A stretch of 64,000 bases of DNA from Liquorilactobacillus cacaonum DSM 21116 (GCF_001436735.1 NZ_AYZE01000014.1:249409-313408), one strand, 5' to 3'. Positions 52,838 through 62,356 are shown, counted from the stretch's first letter. Notes: a model not told the origin generated them from the letters alone. Program-made: numbers and translations.

Positions 52838-54289
52838 TTGTCTATAACACTAATGATTATTGAAAGTATTTTTATTTTGAACTTGGTTTTTGCAGTTTTC
52901 ACGGTCTTTAGGGAGAAACGTGAAATTTCTGCGACGTGGGCGTGGCTATTAGTGTTGCTTTTATTGCCAATAATCGGGTTTATTTTGTATCTCTTTATTG
53001 GGAAAAAACTGTCTAGAAATAAAATTGATGATATTCGAACACAAAAGCAAATTGGGATTGATCAATTAGTTGATTTACAAAAGGAACAATGGAATGAAGA
53101 AGAGTTATTACCGGCGGATGCAATAACTGATACTGCTCGTGAGATGGTCCATCTTTTTTTAGAGACTGATAATGCGGTTTTGACCAAGCACAATAAAGTC
53201 GAATTGTTGACTGATGGTAAAGAAAAATTTAAAAGATTATTTGCTGATATTGAAAGAGCCATTAATCATGTGCATGTTGAATATTATACTTTTTATGATG
53301 ATGAAATAGGAAATAAATTATTGCATTTACTTGAAAAAAAGGCAGCAGAAGGTGTTCAGGTAAGAGTTATTTATGATAGTTTTGGTTCACATGGGACAAC
53401 AAAGAAATTTTTTGCACGATTGGAAGAATTAGGTGGACATGCAGAAGCATTTTTTGGTTCTGGACGAAGTTTTTCAAGTTTTCGTTTGAATTATCGAAAT
53501 CACCGTAAATTGGTGATTATTGATGGAAAAATTGGATATATTGGTGGATTTAATGTTGGTGACCAATATTTAGGCAAGAGCAAAAAATTTGGTTATTGGA
53601 GAGATACTCATATTCGAGTACAAGGAAATGCCACGGATTCTATGCAATCTAGGTTTTTTATGGATTGGAATGCAACTGCACCAAAACAAGATCGTATTGA
53701 ATATCAAGAAAGTTATTTTCCTTTAGTGAAACGTCAAGGAAAAACAAGCATTCAGATTGTATCGAGTGGGCCAGATAATGACATTGAAAAGATAAAATTA
53801 GGTTACATTAAAATGATTAACAATGCTACGGATTATATTATGATACAAACTCCGTATCTCATTCCTGACGATCCTATCTTAGAAGCACTTTCGCTTGCCG
53901 CATTTTCAGGAATCAAAGTAAAAATAATGATTCCTTCAATGCCTGATCATCCATTTGTGTATCGAGCTACACAATATTATGCACAGTCGCTTATTGCGAA
54001 TGGTGTTGAAATATACCAATATGATAATGGATTCTTGCACTCTAAAACTTTAGTTGTTGATGACAAAATTTCTTCTGTAGGTTCTGCCAATATGGATTAT
54101 CGAAGTTTTAAGCTGAATTTTGAAGTAAATGCTTTTTTATATGACCAAGAAATTAGTGAGCAATTAAGTGATATTTTTAAAAAGGATATTGAAAAATCAA
54201 CAAAACTAACAATTGAAGATTTTAAAAAACAGTCGTTGTGGCTTAAATTTAAACAATATTTCTCACGATTATTGTCACCAATTTTATGA
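52838..54289 (+). CDS. cls: Cardiolipin synthase
   Basis: 483 residues with a TTG start 6-7 bases after a GAGGAAAC site; the first ATG (52853) is too far from it. Two N-terminal membrane segments (about 3-24, 35-55), then two PLD catalytic domains with HKD motifs: NHRKLVIIDGKIGYIGG and LHSKTLVVDDKISSVGSANMD. Joins two phosphatidylglycerols to make cardiolipin. Single gene with a strong terminator. Confidence 0.96.
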   Translation: MSITLMIIESIFILNLVFAVFTVFREKREISATWAWLLVLLLLPIIGFILYLFIGKKLSRNKIDDIRTQKQIGIDQLVDLQKEQWNEEELLPADAITDTAREMVHLFLETDNAVLTKHNKVELLTDGKEKFKRLFADIERAINHVHVEYYTFYDDEIGNKLLHLLEKKAAEGVQVRVIYDSFGSHGTTKKFFARLEELGGHAEAFFGSGRSFSSFRLNYRNHRKLVIIDGKIGYIGGFNVGDQYLGKSKKFGYWRDTHIRVQGNATDSMQSRFFMDWNATAPKQDRIEYQESYFPLVKRQGKTSIQIVSSGPDNDIEKIKLGYIKMINNATDYIMIQTPYLIPDDPILEALSLAAFSGIKVKIMIPSMPDHPFVYRATQYYAQSLIANGVEIYQYDNGFLHSKTLVVDDKISSVGSANMDYRSFKLNFEVNAFLYDQEISEQLSDIFKKDIEKSTKLTIEDFKKQSLWLKFKQYFSRLLSPIL

Positions 54290-54345
54290 AAATTAATTAT
54301 TTTGAGTAGAGATGTATGAATTTGATTTAAAAAAATTGAACATAC

Positions 54346-54387
54346 AAAAGGGCCTGATCAAAATTATATTGAACGGGCCCTTTTTTT
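54346..54387 (+). terminator. Rho-independent terminator of cls
   Basis: AAAAGGGCC pairs with GGCCCTTTT, with further weak internal pairing, followed by T7. Confidence 0.88.
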
Positions 54388-54418
54388 GGGATAGATTAAG
54401 TGTTGGATGGAGAATAAT

Positions 54419-55354
54419 ATGAATAAGAAAAAAATTTTTTTGATAGTATTTAGTGTTTTAATTGTTATATTGATTGGTGTTATAGGTGGAGCAAGCGCAT
54501 ATCTTTATAATTTTGCCTTTGAGCCACAAAAGCCGTTAAATTCAACTGTGCCAGCTAAAAAAGAACACAGACAGGCAATTGACAAGAAATGGTTGAGCAA
54601 TGTAAAACAAGAAAATTGGAGCGAAATATCTGCGGGACAGAATTTGAAACTTCATGCTGCCTATATTTCTGCGAAGTATCCAACTAATAAAACAATAATT
54701 ATTGCTCACGGATATCAAGAAAATCATAAGGATATGGCCAGTTATATTCGGATGTTCCATGAACTTGGCTATAATGTGTTGGCACCTGATGATCGTGGGG
54801 CTGGACAAAGTCAGGGAAAATATATTGGATTTGGCTGGCCAGATAGATTAGATTACGTTAAATGGATTAAGCAGGTAGTTGCTAGAAATGGTAATCAATC
54901 TGAAATAGGACTTTTTGGTGTTAGCATGGGTGGTGCTACTGTTATGATGGTAAGTGGCGAAAAATTACCTAAACAAGTCAAGGCGATTGTTGAGGATTCT
55001 GGGTATTCAAGTATCGAAGGTGAATTGACACATGAATTAAAGACTTTATTTAATCTTCCAAAGGAACCACTGATTACCACTGCAGCTTGGTATACAGATA
55101 TAAAGGCTGGTTTTAATTTTAAAGATGGAAATTCACTGAAACAATTGCGCAAGAATAAACTCCCAATGTATTTCATTCATGGAGGTGCAGACACGTTTGT
55201 ACCAACAAAGATGGTTTATCAAAATTATAAAGCCACAAAAGGAACTAAAAAGCTATGGGTTGTTCCTAAGGCAGGACACGCAATGGCTTATTATGAACAT
55301 CCAATTGAATACCAAAATAGAGTTAGCAAGTTTTTTTCCGAATATTTAAAATAA
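54419..55354 (+). CDS. Membrane-anchored alpha/beta hydrolase
   Basis: About 311 residues from the ATG at 54419 (GGAG site). N-terminal membrane anchor (about 5-29, IFLIVFSVLIVILIGVIGG), then an extracellular alpha/beta hydrolase: oxyanion region IIAHGYQENHKD, nucleophile GVSMGGAT, acid HGGADTFVP, histidine KAGHAMAYYEHP. Similar to the S9-like YqkD family; substrate unknown, perhaps an ester or peptide outside the cell. The gene is cut off from neighbours by a terminator upstream. Confidence 0.9.
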   Translation: MNKKKIFLIVFSVLIVILIGVIGGASAYLYNFAFEPQKPLNSTVPAKKEHRQAIDKKWLSNVKQENWSEISAGQNLKLHAAYISAKYPTNKTIIIAHGYQENHKDMASYIRMFHELGYNVLAPDDRGAGQSQGKYIGFGWPDRLDYVKWIKQVVARNGNQSEIGLFGVSMGGATVMMVSGEKLPKQVKAIVEDSGYSSIEGELTHELKTLFNLPKEPLITTAAWYTDIKAGFNFKDGNSLKQLRKNKLPMYFIHGGADTFVPTKMVYQNYKATKGTKKLWVVPKAGHAMAYYEHPIEYQNRVSKFFSEYLK

Positions 55355-55382
55355 CAGTCGATTAATGTTGTTAGCAAAACTA

Positions 55383-56297
55383 CTAAATAAAAGTAATTGT
55401 TTGGATTTCTAAGTCTTTTTTTAATTGTATAATTTGATGATTATTAATTGGAGTAATCAGAGATTTGAAATTAAAGGGTATTTCTATGGTGCTAATATTT
55501 TGGAGTAAAGGATCAATATAATAATCTGTATATACTAGAGTGGGAACAATTTTTTTCTTTGTTTCCACTTGTTTGATGACTTGTGTTTTTTGCGGATTAG
55601 TATACGCCAAAGTTAAGTCTATTTTTGGATAGAAAAAAAGTAGTAAGTTAGCAAAGTCTTCTTGCCATAAAATATCAATACCATTTTGTCTAGCAATTTC
55701 ATTGTATCTAAACAAACGTGTAGGATTTAGAGGAGAAAAAAGAACTTTCGCATCACTAGAATTTGCTTCTAAGAGAAATTCAGTAAAAGCTTTTTGAATA
55801 CTATTTTCATTAGGCACAGATAATTTTTCATTTGAATTCATACTTTTATCGAAGTAAATATTATCAAGGTCTGAGTTCCTAATTATTTTTTTCCAATTTT
55901 TAATTCGTTTTTTATGAGCACCATTTTCTGTATAAGAATGGCAGTAAAAAATAGACTTGTCTATTTTATTTGAATACGCAATTACAGCCATTGAGCCAAA
56001 CAAGGAGTCATCATTTTTGTAAATTGTTACTTTCGTATCAACAATGGTTTGTGGATATTCACCAGGGATTATTTTTGAATGTAGTTCAAATTTATTAAGA
56101 AAACCGAACTTGATAAGTTTTTGAACTAGTGAATAAAGCTCTTGTGACATATAAAAATGAGTTTTGCCATTATTATTTTTTAATGCGCTAATATTTTCTT
56201 TGCTGAAATGCGTGATAAGGATATGCTGCGAACATATTTCTTGACGTACATCAAATTGAATATCGCCAAAAATAAGTTCTTGAATATTGTCTTGCAT
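55383..56297 (-). CDS. Degenerate metallo-beta-lactamase-fold protein
   Basis: 304 residues, cytoplasmic. The order of segments looks like a metallo-beta-lactamase/beta-CASP-type hydrolase: ILITHFSKENISAL where the metal motif SHxHxDH should be; DSLFGSMAVIAYSNKIDKS then IFYCHSYTENGAHKKRIKNW where such enzymes have 'iGA....D..ILYTGDxRLHG'. All expected zinc histidines are changed, so it is probably not a hydrolase. It may be a binding or regulatory relative. Good AAGGAG site. The family call is from pattern resemblance only. Convergent with the hydrolase at 54419. Confidence 0.45.
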   Translation of the reverse strand: MQDNIQELIFGDIQFDVRQEICSQHILITHFSKENISALKNNNGKTHFYMSQELYSLVQKLIKFGFLNKFELHSKIIPGEYPQTIVDTKVTIYKNDDSLFGSMAVIAYSNKIDKSIFYCHSYTENGAHKKRIKNWKKIIRNSDLDNIYFDKSMNSNEKLSVPNENSIQKAFTEFLLEANSSDAKVLFSPLNPTRLFRYNEIARQNGIDILWQEDFANLLLFFYPKIDLTLAYTNPQKTQVIKQVETKKKIVPTLVYTDYYIDPLLQNISTIEIPFNFKSLITPINNHQIIQLKKDLEIQTITFI

Positions 56298-56412
56298 AAT
56301 TAAGTACTCCTTAAATTATATGATTACTAACTTTTTAGAAACAAATACATTGAGTCTTTAGATATATCGTGTACAATTACATTGTAAGTAAATATTGAAT
56401 GGAGGTTATGAG

Positions 56413-56775
56413 ATGTATTTAAATGTTACTCCAATGGCACAAGAAAAATTACAAAGTAAAATTGGTAATGCAAATGTTAAAATATTGCTTGATTTTGATG
56501 ACGGTGTAGGCGCCTTTTCTCGAGTTGGTGTTTGTTCTTTGGACTCTGTATTTAGAATTCTTTTAGTTGATCCAGATGTTGATTCGCATGATTATGACGA
56601 GAAACTTGAAACTAATATGGGCCCTTTTTTGTATAAGGGCTATAGTAAAATTTATATGGATGAAAAAATGACACTTGAACTAAACGATAAGACCCAAATG
56701 TTGCGGTTAAAAGGTTCTAACGCAGGTGAGCTGACAGCTGCAGTCAATGTTGAACATCTTGAAGTCAATGTCTAA
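56413..56775 (+). CDS. HesB/IscA-like protein without the cluster-binding cysteines
   Basis: 120 residues from the ATG at 56413 (GGAGG site 7 bases before); an upstream TTG at 56395 is unlikely. The fold pattern fits the Fe-S biosynthesis family (PF01521-like): MYLNVTPMAQEKLQSKI, ILLDFDDGVGAFSRVGVCSLDSVFRIL, and later GYSKIYMDEKMTLELND. The C-terminal CGCG motif that binds Fe-S is missing, as in many Lactobacillus homologues. Function unknown. Confidence 0.75.
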   Translation: MYLNVTPMAQEKLQSKIGNANVKILLDFDDGVGAFSRVGVCSLDSVFRILLVDPDVDSHDYDEKLETNMGPFLYKGYSKIYMDEKMTLELNDKTQMLRLKGSNAGELTAAVNVEHLEVNV

Positions 56776-56807
56776 AAAAATGGAAATATTTATAATAATT
56801 TAGAGAA

Positions 56808-56843
56808 AACCAGGCCAATTTTAAATATTGACCTGTTTTTTTA
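56808..56843. terminator. Bidirectional terminator
   Basis: AAACCAGGCCAAT pairs with ATTGACCTGTTT (one or two mismatches), T7 after. Lies between converging HesB-like gene and pepD and touches the pepD stop. Confidence 0.8.
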
Positions 56844-58274
56844 TAGATTAGCATCTGTTTTGAAATTCAGAGGTGAAAATGCAGTTGCCTCTGTAATTAA
56901 TTGGGCGGTTAAATCTTCAACTTGCTTGATAGCATAAAGTGAATTATCAATAGAAGCGGCAGTAATGAAGTCACGAACATTTTCTTGAACTTCTTTTGCT
57001 AGTACCTGGTTGTCAATTTTTTTAACTCGATTGTTTAGTTCGATTCTTACTTCTTTTTGCATTGCTTTTAATTTCTCACCAAATTGTAGGTAATTGCTAT
57101 CTACTAAAACACCTAATAATTTATATTTCCAGTAGGCAGATTTAAAACTGTAAGTATCAGTGCCAATCTTATATGATTCTGGTGTATCACAGATTGAAGA
57201 GTAGAAAGGTACGAAGACACTCTGTGCTGTTACACCCATTGAAAGCCATTGGATACCTGCAATTTCACTCGGAAAGTTAGGTCGAATTTGTAGAATATGG
57301 GACTCTTGTGTTTTGGCAAGGCTAATTGGTCGAAATTTATGTTTTAAATTTTCTGGACCTTGGCCAATTGGATCATAATCCGTTCCTTGAAAGTGTGAAG
57401 CTAAGATAAATTCAACATCTTCGCGACTAATTTTCTGACTAGCCTTACGAATAAAAGGTAGTTCTTGACTCATCGGGTCTTGGTGAATTTCAGGATTTAA
57501 ATATTTTTGTCCATACCAAACGCGAGGTGTACTATAAATTGAATCACTTAAATCTTGTGTTCCAAATATTTTACGAAAGTTGAATCCATTATGATCAACA
57601 TTTAGATGATTCTGTGAGACAAAATTTTCAATATTGGGTGAAAACATAAAATTTACTGCGTCTGTAAAATCAATTTCTTGAATGGCTAATTGATTAGCAA
57701 CAACTGCATAAGAATCATCTGGAATTCTTTGCGCTACCCAATGATGACCAGTTGCAATTTCCATATACCAACATTCCTTTTGATCTGCGAACAAAATACC
57801 ATTGGACTCACTTGCACCTTTTTGAGAGATGATATTTCCTAGGTAGGCAACACCTTCTCGGGCAGAATGAATATAGGGAAGTGTCACAGTTACCATTGCT
57901 TCTTCACCAATTCCACTTGAAACTAGCGGATCAACCCCAAGTACTCGTTCATTAGCATATGCACTTTCGGTTGCACTCATAGCTACTCCATACTCGTTGA
58001 ATCCGTCTTCGGCAAAAACACCATATTTGTTTGTCCACTCGGGAGTTGCTGTGTAACGAGCACTATTTTGAGGAAGCTTCATCGTAAATCCATTATCTAG
58101 TGAAGTGAAAATTTGTTCAGTATCATTTTGTTTACTGTTATATACAAAAAAATGTTTTGGCCATGCAGTTTTTGCATCTTCATTTCGAGCAATCATTATT
58201 GAACCATCAATACTTGCTTTTTTACCAACTAGGACACTTGTACAGGCTGAAAAACTTTGTTCTTTAAAAGCCAA
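56841..58274 (-). CDS. pepD: C69-family dipeptidase (PepD)
   Basis: 477 residues, TTG start 6 bases after an AGAGGAAA site. Ntn-hydrolase peptidase: nucleophile cysteine near position 11 in SACTSVLVGKKASIDGS, with IMIARNEDAK and WTNKYGVFAEDGFNEYGVAMSATES. The cysteine becomes N-terminal after cleavage of a short propeptide. Further support: ILFADQKECWYMEI and GHHWVAQRIPDDSYAVVANQL. Releases amino acids from dipeptides, part of the peptide-based nutrition of lactic acid bacteria. Confidence 0.94.
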   Translation of the reverse strand: MAFKEQSFSACTSVLVGKKASIDGSIMIARNEDAKTAWPKHFFVYNSKQNDTEQIFTSLDNGFTMKLPQNSARYTATPEWTNKYGVFAEDGFNEYGVAMSATESAYANERVLGVDPLVSSGIGEEAMVTVTLPYIHSAREGVAYLGNIISQKGASESNGILFADQKECWYMEIATGHHWVAQRIPDDSYAVVANQLAIQEIDFTDAVNFMFSPNIENFVSQNHLNVDHNGFNFRKIFGTQDLSDSIYSTPRVWYGQKYLNPEIHQDPMSQELPFIRKASQKISREDVEFILASHFQGTDYDPIGQGPENLKHKFRPISLAKTQESHILQIRPNFPSEIAGIQWLSMGVTAQSVFVPFYSSICDTPESYKIGTDTYSFKSAYWKYKLLGVLVDSNYLQFGEKLKAMQKEVRIELNNRVKKIDNQVLAKEVQENVRDFITAASIDNSLYAIKQVEDLTAQLITEATAFSPLNFKTDANL

Positions 58275-58589
58275 TTTATTTCCTCTTTCTATTTCAAAAT
58301 TATTTTATTAAATTAATTCTAGCATAGCATTACTTTATGGTGTAAAGAAAATGCAAGTTTTACTCGATGGTTTGCTAAATAAAAATTAAATTAATAATAA
58401 TATTTATTTATGAAGAGAATATACTTAGTCGTAAAAATAAGTTAAAAACGATAAGAAGTTAAACAATTAATAAAGATTGAAAGAAATCTTTATTTTAGAT
58501 AGCATTTTTAGGATTTTTAATTGCTTTCTAATATTATTTCTGTTTTAATAAAGATAGTAATTAATGACTTACGGAAAAGAGGAGAAAAG
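58275..58589. promoter_or_regulatory. Divergent space between pepD and the tautomerase gene
   Basis: About 315 very AT-rich bases. No convincing complete promoter or hairpin was found by eye. The frame open upstream of the tautomerase start is not preceded by a ribosome binding site and is taken as noncoding. Confidence 0.35.
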
Positions 58590-58775
58590 ATGCCAATTGT
58601 ACATATTGACTTGATTGAAGGGCGTACACAAGATCAACTTAAACACCTCGTGGAAGATGTAACTAAAGCTGTCAGTAAAAATACTGGGGCACCAGCTGAA
58701 CATGTCCACGTTATTCTTAGTGAGATGCAAAAAAACCGTTATAGTGTAGGCGGAGTTCTCAAGAGTGATGAATAA
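58590..58775 (+). CDS. 4-oxalocrotonate tautomerase family protein
   Basis: 61 residues with the catalytic Pro directly after the initiator methionine (MPIVHIDLIEGR), to be exposed by methionine removal. EGRTQDQLKHLVEDVTKAVSKNTGAPAEHVHVIL matches the small 4-OT fold; it forms hexamers. The physiological substrate in lactobacilli is not known. The hydratase-like protein at 21531 belongs to the same textbook meta-cleavage pathway, but nothing else here supports such a pathway. AGAGGAG site. Confidence 0.93.
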   Translation: MPIVHIDLIEGRTQDQLKHLVEDVTKAVSKNTGAPAEHVHVILSEMQKNRYSVGGVLKSDE

Positions 58776-58793
58776 TTAGGTATATGTGTATGG

Positions 58794-58820
58794 CTGGGAT
58801 ATAATTCCCAGCTTTTTTGT
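58794..58820 (+). terminator. Rho-independent terminator of the tautomerase gene
   Basis: GCTGGGA pairs with TCCCAGC around TATAAT, followed by T6. Confidence 0.9.
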
Positions 58821-58863
58821 TTTAAATTAAGATGATTTTTATGAAAAGAGAGGATGTTTGAAG

Positions 58864-60168
58864 TTGGCAAATTTATCAGATGAAGTCGTAACAAATGAAG
58901 CAGGGCATTTAACAATCGGCGGGGTTGATGCATTAAAACTCATAGCTAAATATGGGTCACCATTGATAGTTTACGATGTAACAAAAATAAAAAATCAGAT
59001 AAATCACTTCAAACAGGCTTTTATAGAAGCTGGTGTCCCTTATCGTGTTACTTATGCAAGTAAAGCATTTTCAGCTGTCGCAATGTATCAACTAATTACA
59101 AATGAGGGGTTAGGATGTGATGTTGTTTCTGGTGGAGAGTTAGTTGCTGCTTTAAAAGGTGGTATGCCAGCAGAAAGAATTGAATTTCACGGAAACAATA
59201 AATTGCCTATAGAACTCGAGATGGCTGTTGATGCAAAAATTGGCTGTATTGTTGTTGATAATTTTCAAGAAATAGCATATCTAGACAAAATATTGAAAGA
59301 AAAAAATACAAAAATAGCAGTAGTCTTACGTGTCGCGCCAGGTATTGAGGCTGAAACTCATAAATATATCTCAACTGGACAGGAAAATTCAAAATTTGGT
59401 TTTGATGTACATAGTGGGCAAGCAAAGAAAGCCTTAAAAATGCTTTTAGATAATCCTCGTATGAATGTTGTAGGTGTCCATTGTCATATCGGTTCTCAAA
59501 TTTTTGCGGCTAAGGGTTTTGTAATGGCCGTAGATAAGATGGTTTCCCTTCTAAAAGAGTGGAATGATGAATTTGATTTTTCAGCTAAGTTACTAAATCT
59601 TGGCGGTGGTTTTGGGGCACGCTATGTTGACAGTGACGAACCGCTTCCAGCAGAAGATTTTGTTGAACAAATAATTGCAGAAGTCAAAAAGAAGATTACG
59701 GAAGCTAATCTTGTTTTTCCAGAAATATGGATTGAACCCGGTCGTTCCCTTGCTGCAGAAGCAGGATCTACATTGTATACAGTAGGTTCGAGAAAAGATG
59801 TTGAAGGTGTTTGTCATTTTGTTGCTGTTGATGGGGGAATGGGGGACAATATACGACCAGCACTTTATCAAGCAAAGTATGATGCAATTTTAGCTAATAA
59901 ACCAAATGCTCTAAAGGAGCAAATTGTTACAGTCGTTGGTAAATATTGTGAATCTGGAGATATTTTAGTTAAAGATGCACTACTACCAATAACTCATTCT
60001 GGAGATATCTTAGCAATTCCATCAACTGGTGCATACGGATATACAATGGCTAGTAATTATAATAGAAATCCAAGACCAGCTGTTGTTTTTTGTGAAAATG
60101 GTGAGGATAAATTAGTTATCAGAAGAGAGACTTATGAGGATTTGTTGAGTTACGATATAGGGCTTTAA
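58864..60168 (+). CDS. lysA: Diaminopimelate decarboxylase
   Basis: About 434 residues. PLP enzyme, last step to lysine. PLP lysine in VTYASKAFSA, HCHIGSQIF, the phosphate loop LNLGGGFGARY, EPGRSLAAEAG, and the active-site cysteine in GKYCESGDIL. The GAGAGGAT site suits the second TTG (58864) better than the first (58858). It stands alone; the other lysine genes are not in the window. A bidirectional terminator follows. Confidence 0.94.
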   Translation: MANLSDEVVTNEAGHLTIGGVDALKLIAKYGSPLIVYDVTKIKNQINHFKQAFIEAGVPYRVTYASKAFSAVAMYQLITNEGLGCDVVSGGELVAALKGGMPAERIEFHGNNKLPIELEMAVDAKIGCIVVDNFQEIAYLDKILKEKNTKIAVVLRVAPGIEAETHKYISTGQENSKFGFDVHSGQAKKALKMLLDNPRMNVVGVHCHIGSQIFAAKGFVMAVDKMVSLLKEWNDEFDFSAKLLNLGGGFGARYVDSDEPLPAEDFVEQIIAEVKKKITEANLVFPEIWIEPGRSLAAEAGSTLYTVGSRKDVEGVCHFVAVDGGMGDNIRPALYQAKYDAILANKPNALKEQIVTVVGKYCESGDILVKDALLPITHSGDILAIPSTGAYGYTMASNYNRNPRPAVVFCENGEDKLVIRRETYEDLLSYDIGL

Positions 60169-60244
60169 TATAATTCGTTTTTTAATTGACAGATTTTATA
60201 ATTAATTTGAATGGATAGTTATAAAGTGTTTATATATTTTTATA

Positions 60245-60288
60245 AATAAAGGATTAGGTCAGTAAGTTAATTGACCTAATCCTTTATT
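60245..60288. terminator. Bidirectional terminator
   Basis: AATAAAGGATTAGGTCA pairs with TGACCTAATCCTTTATT, a perfect 17-bp stem with a 10-base loop, between converging lysA and the Cof-type gene. Confidence 0.92.
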
Positions 60289-60305
60289 AAGTATTTCCAG
60301 TTTTA

Positions 60306-61118
60306 TTATTGAGCTAATCCTAAATATTTTTCAAGATAGATTGCAAGACCATCTTTAGTGTTATCTAAGTTAGTTATATCATTACTAATTTTTTTGAGAG
60401 TTTCTGTCCCATTTTTCATGACAACGCCCCAACCTGCATAGTCAATCATTTCATAATCATTATGCTCGTCACCAAAAGCAATAATATTTTTGCGATCAAT
60501 TTTGAAATCATTAGCCAAAAGGCGAACACCTTTTTCTTTTGTAATTCCCTTTGGAGCTAATTCCAAAATAGGATTCTTACCACCCCATACCCCAATCTCG
60601 ATATAATCACCATAGTTTTCTTTTAAAGCAGTAATAATTTTTTCCTTTGATTTTTCTTCGACGAGAAGAGTAATTGATGCTGGGTCATCAACAAGGTTAT
60701 GTTCGTTCAAGACTTGACTTTTGGCGAGTGCTGTAGGAAAAAAACCATCAATTAAAGAATTAACACTATCAGCAAGCATCATTGATTTTGCTTCTGCGGC
60801 AATTAATTTAATTCCTAAAGTATCTTTATTTTTTAGTAAGTCAAAAGCAATTTCGCGTGAAAAAGTATCTTGATATTCATTTTGCCAGTGTCTGTATGGT
60901 ATATGACCAAGTGCACCGTTAAAATTAATCATAGGGGTTTTTAAATTTAACTCATCATAATAATTTTTTGAGATACGAAAAGGTCGACCAGTGACTATTG
61001 AGACAATATGTCCCTCCTGGCTAGCACGTTGAAGAACATCTTTTGTTTTTTTGCTAATAAGTGAATCTGCGTTCAAAGTTGTACCATCTAAATCTAATGC
61101 AATTAATTTTTGTTCCAA
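60306..61118 (-). CDS. Cof-type HAD phosphatase
   Basis: About 270 residues. Motif I IALDLDGTTLNADS, motif II SIVTGRPFR, then PMINFNGALGHI, and motif IV AFGDEHNDYEMIDYAG; C2-type cap between. Such enzymes remove phosphate from sugar phosphates, FMN or PLP; substrate unknown. GAGG lies 8 bases before the TTG at 61118, which is preferred; a GTG at 61127 overlaps the ribosome binding site. Confidence 0.92.
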   Translation of the reverse strand: MEQKLIALDLDGTTLNADSLISKKTKDVLQRASQEGHIVSIVTGRPFRISKNYYDELNLKTPMINFNGALGHIPYRHWQNEYQDTFSREIAFDLLKNKDTLGIKLIAAEAKSMMLADSVNSLIDGFFPTALAKSQVLNEHNLVDDPASITLLVEEKSKEKIITALKENYGDYIEIGVWGGKNPILELAPKGITKEKGVRLLANDFKIDRKNIIAFGDEHNDYEMIDYAGWGVVMKNGTETLKKISNDITNLDNTKDGLAIYLEKYLGLAQ

Positions 61119-61240
61119 AGAAAACACCTCATTTTTAAAACTCGTAGAATTTAAGATACCATAAAAGCATTATTTTTACTAGAGTTTGGTACATATATCG
61201 GTGTATAATTACTACATAATTATATGGAGGCGATAGCAAA

Positions 61241-61996
61241 ATGATGATTGTTGAATCAAAAAGCATCAAAAATATTCCTGTTTTAGAGGTAGTTTTAGCT
61301 GACAGGAAGGATGAAAGTCTACCGCTAGTAATTTTTTATCATGGTTGGACTGGGTGCAAGGAACGTGTTTTAACTCAAGGCTATGAAATTGCAAAAAAAG
61401 GCTTTCGAGTTGTGTTGCCTGATGCAATTTACCATGGAGATAGAGCAACAGATGGTCCTGCTGAAAAGCATCAATTACAGTTCTGGCAAATAATTGCGAA
61501 TTCAGTAAAGGAATTTCCAGATATAATAAAATTTTACAAAGATGAATATGGTATTAAAGAAGATAAAATTGGCGTTAGTGGTTTATCAATGGGTGGAATA
61601 ACAACATGTGCTTTATTGAGTATTTATTCTGAGATAACGGCAGCAGTTTGCTTAATGGGCTCACCACGACCTGTAGAGTTTGCACGGACTTTGCTAGATA
61701 AAATACCGGGAGTACAAGATATAGATCCAGCCTATGTTGAAAAAGAATTAGAACAGCTGTCGATAATTGATTTATCAAGAAATCCACAGAAGATAGCTGG
61801 AAGACCAGTTCATTTTTGGCATGCGACAGCTGACAGAATGGTTCCATACAAACCTACAAAGGAATTTTATGATCGTATAAAAGATCACTCTTATGCTGAT
61901 AAGGTTTCATTTACAACGACGCAAGGTGGCGGACACAAGGTATCGCAAGAAACAACTGTGGAAATGGCAGAAAAATTTTACACTTATTTTAGATAG
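61241..61996 (+). CDS. Cytoplasmic alpha/beta hydrolase (prolyl-oligopeptidase-like)
   Basis: 251 residues without signal peptide. FYHGWTGCKERVL (oxyanion region), nucleophile GVSGLSMGGITT, acid HATADRMVPYKP, and histidine GGGHKVSQE. Resembles the YitV/YtmA-type esterases of Bacillus. GGAGG site; upstream TATAAT-like box near 61204. The DUF59 gene follows after 19 bases and may be co-transcribed. Confidence 0.9.
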   Translation: MMIVESKSIKNIPVLEVVLADRKDESLPLVIFYHGWTGCKERVLTQGYEIAKKGFRVVLPDAIYHGDRATDGPAEKHQLQFWQIIANSVKEFPDIIKFYKDEYGIKEDKIGVSGLSMGGITTCALLSIYSEITAAVCLMGSPRPVEFARTLLDKIPGVQDIDPAYVEKELEQLSIIDLSRNPQKIAGRPVHFWHATADRMVPYKPTKEFYDRIKDHSYADKVSFTTTQGGGHKVSQETTVEMAEKFYTYFR

Positions 61997-62015
61997 TTTA
62001 GAGGGGGAAAACAAC

Positions 62016-62336
62016 ATGGTTAATCGAGACATTGAAGAGGTAAAAGACGATATTATTGAAAAGTTAGAAGATGTAATTGATCCAGAACTAGGGGTTGATA
62101 TTGTAAATTTGGGTTTAATATATGAAATCGATCTTAATGCTGATGGTCTTTGTGAAATTAAAATGACACTTACAACCATGGGGTGTCCTCTAACAGATGT
62201 TTTAGCGGAGATGATTGAAAGAGCTCTCCAACCAATTGAAGAAGTTAGCCAAGTAAATGTTAACTTTGTATGGGAGCCAGCATGGTCAATTGATAAGATG
62301 ACACGCTATGCAAAAATGGCTTTGGGTATTCATTAA
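62016..62336 (+). CDS. DUF59/MIP18 family Fe-S assembly factor (SufT/PaaD-like)
   Basis: 106 residues from the ATG at 62016 (GAGGGGG site). Signature DVIDPELGVDIVNLGLIYEI, then LTTMGCPLTDVLAEMIERAL with the conserved cysteine, and VNFVWEPAWSIDKMT. Such proteins help mature Fe-S proteins; in other bacteria the gene often lies in the suf operon. Here it is 60 kb from suf, behind a hydrolase. Confidence 0.93.
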   Translation: MVNRDIEEVKDDIIEKLEDVIDPELGVDIVNLGLIYEIDLNADGLCEIKMTLTTMGCPLTDVLAEMIERALQPIEEVSQVNVNFVWEPAWSIDKMTRYAKMALGIH

Positions 62337-62356
62337 AAAAAGCTAGGAGATCAACA

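Noticed and set aside
61893-62015. 41-codon extension of the DUF59 gene
   Set aside because: It overlaps the end of the hydrolase gene in another frame; the ATG at 62016 has a strong ribosome binding site and the family's normal start.
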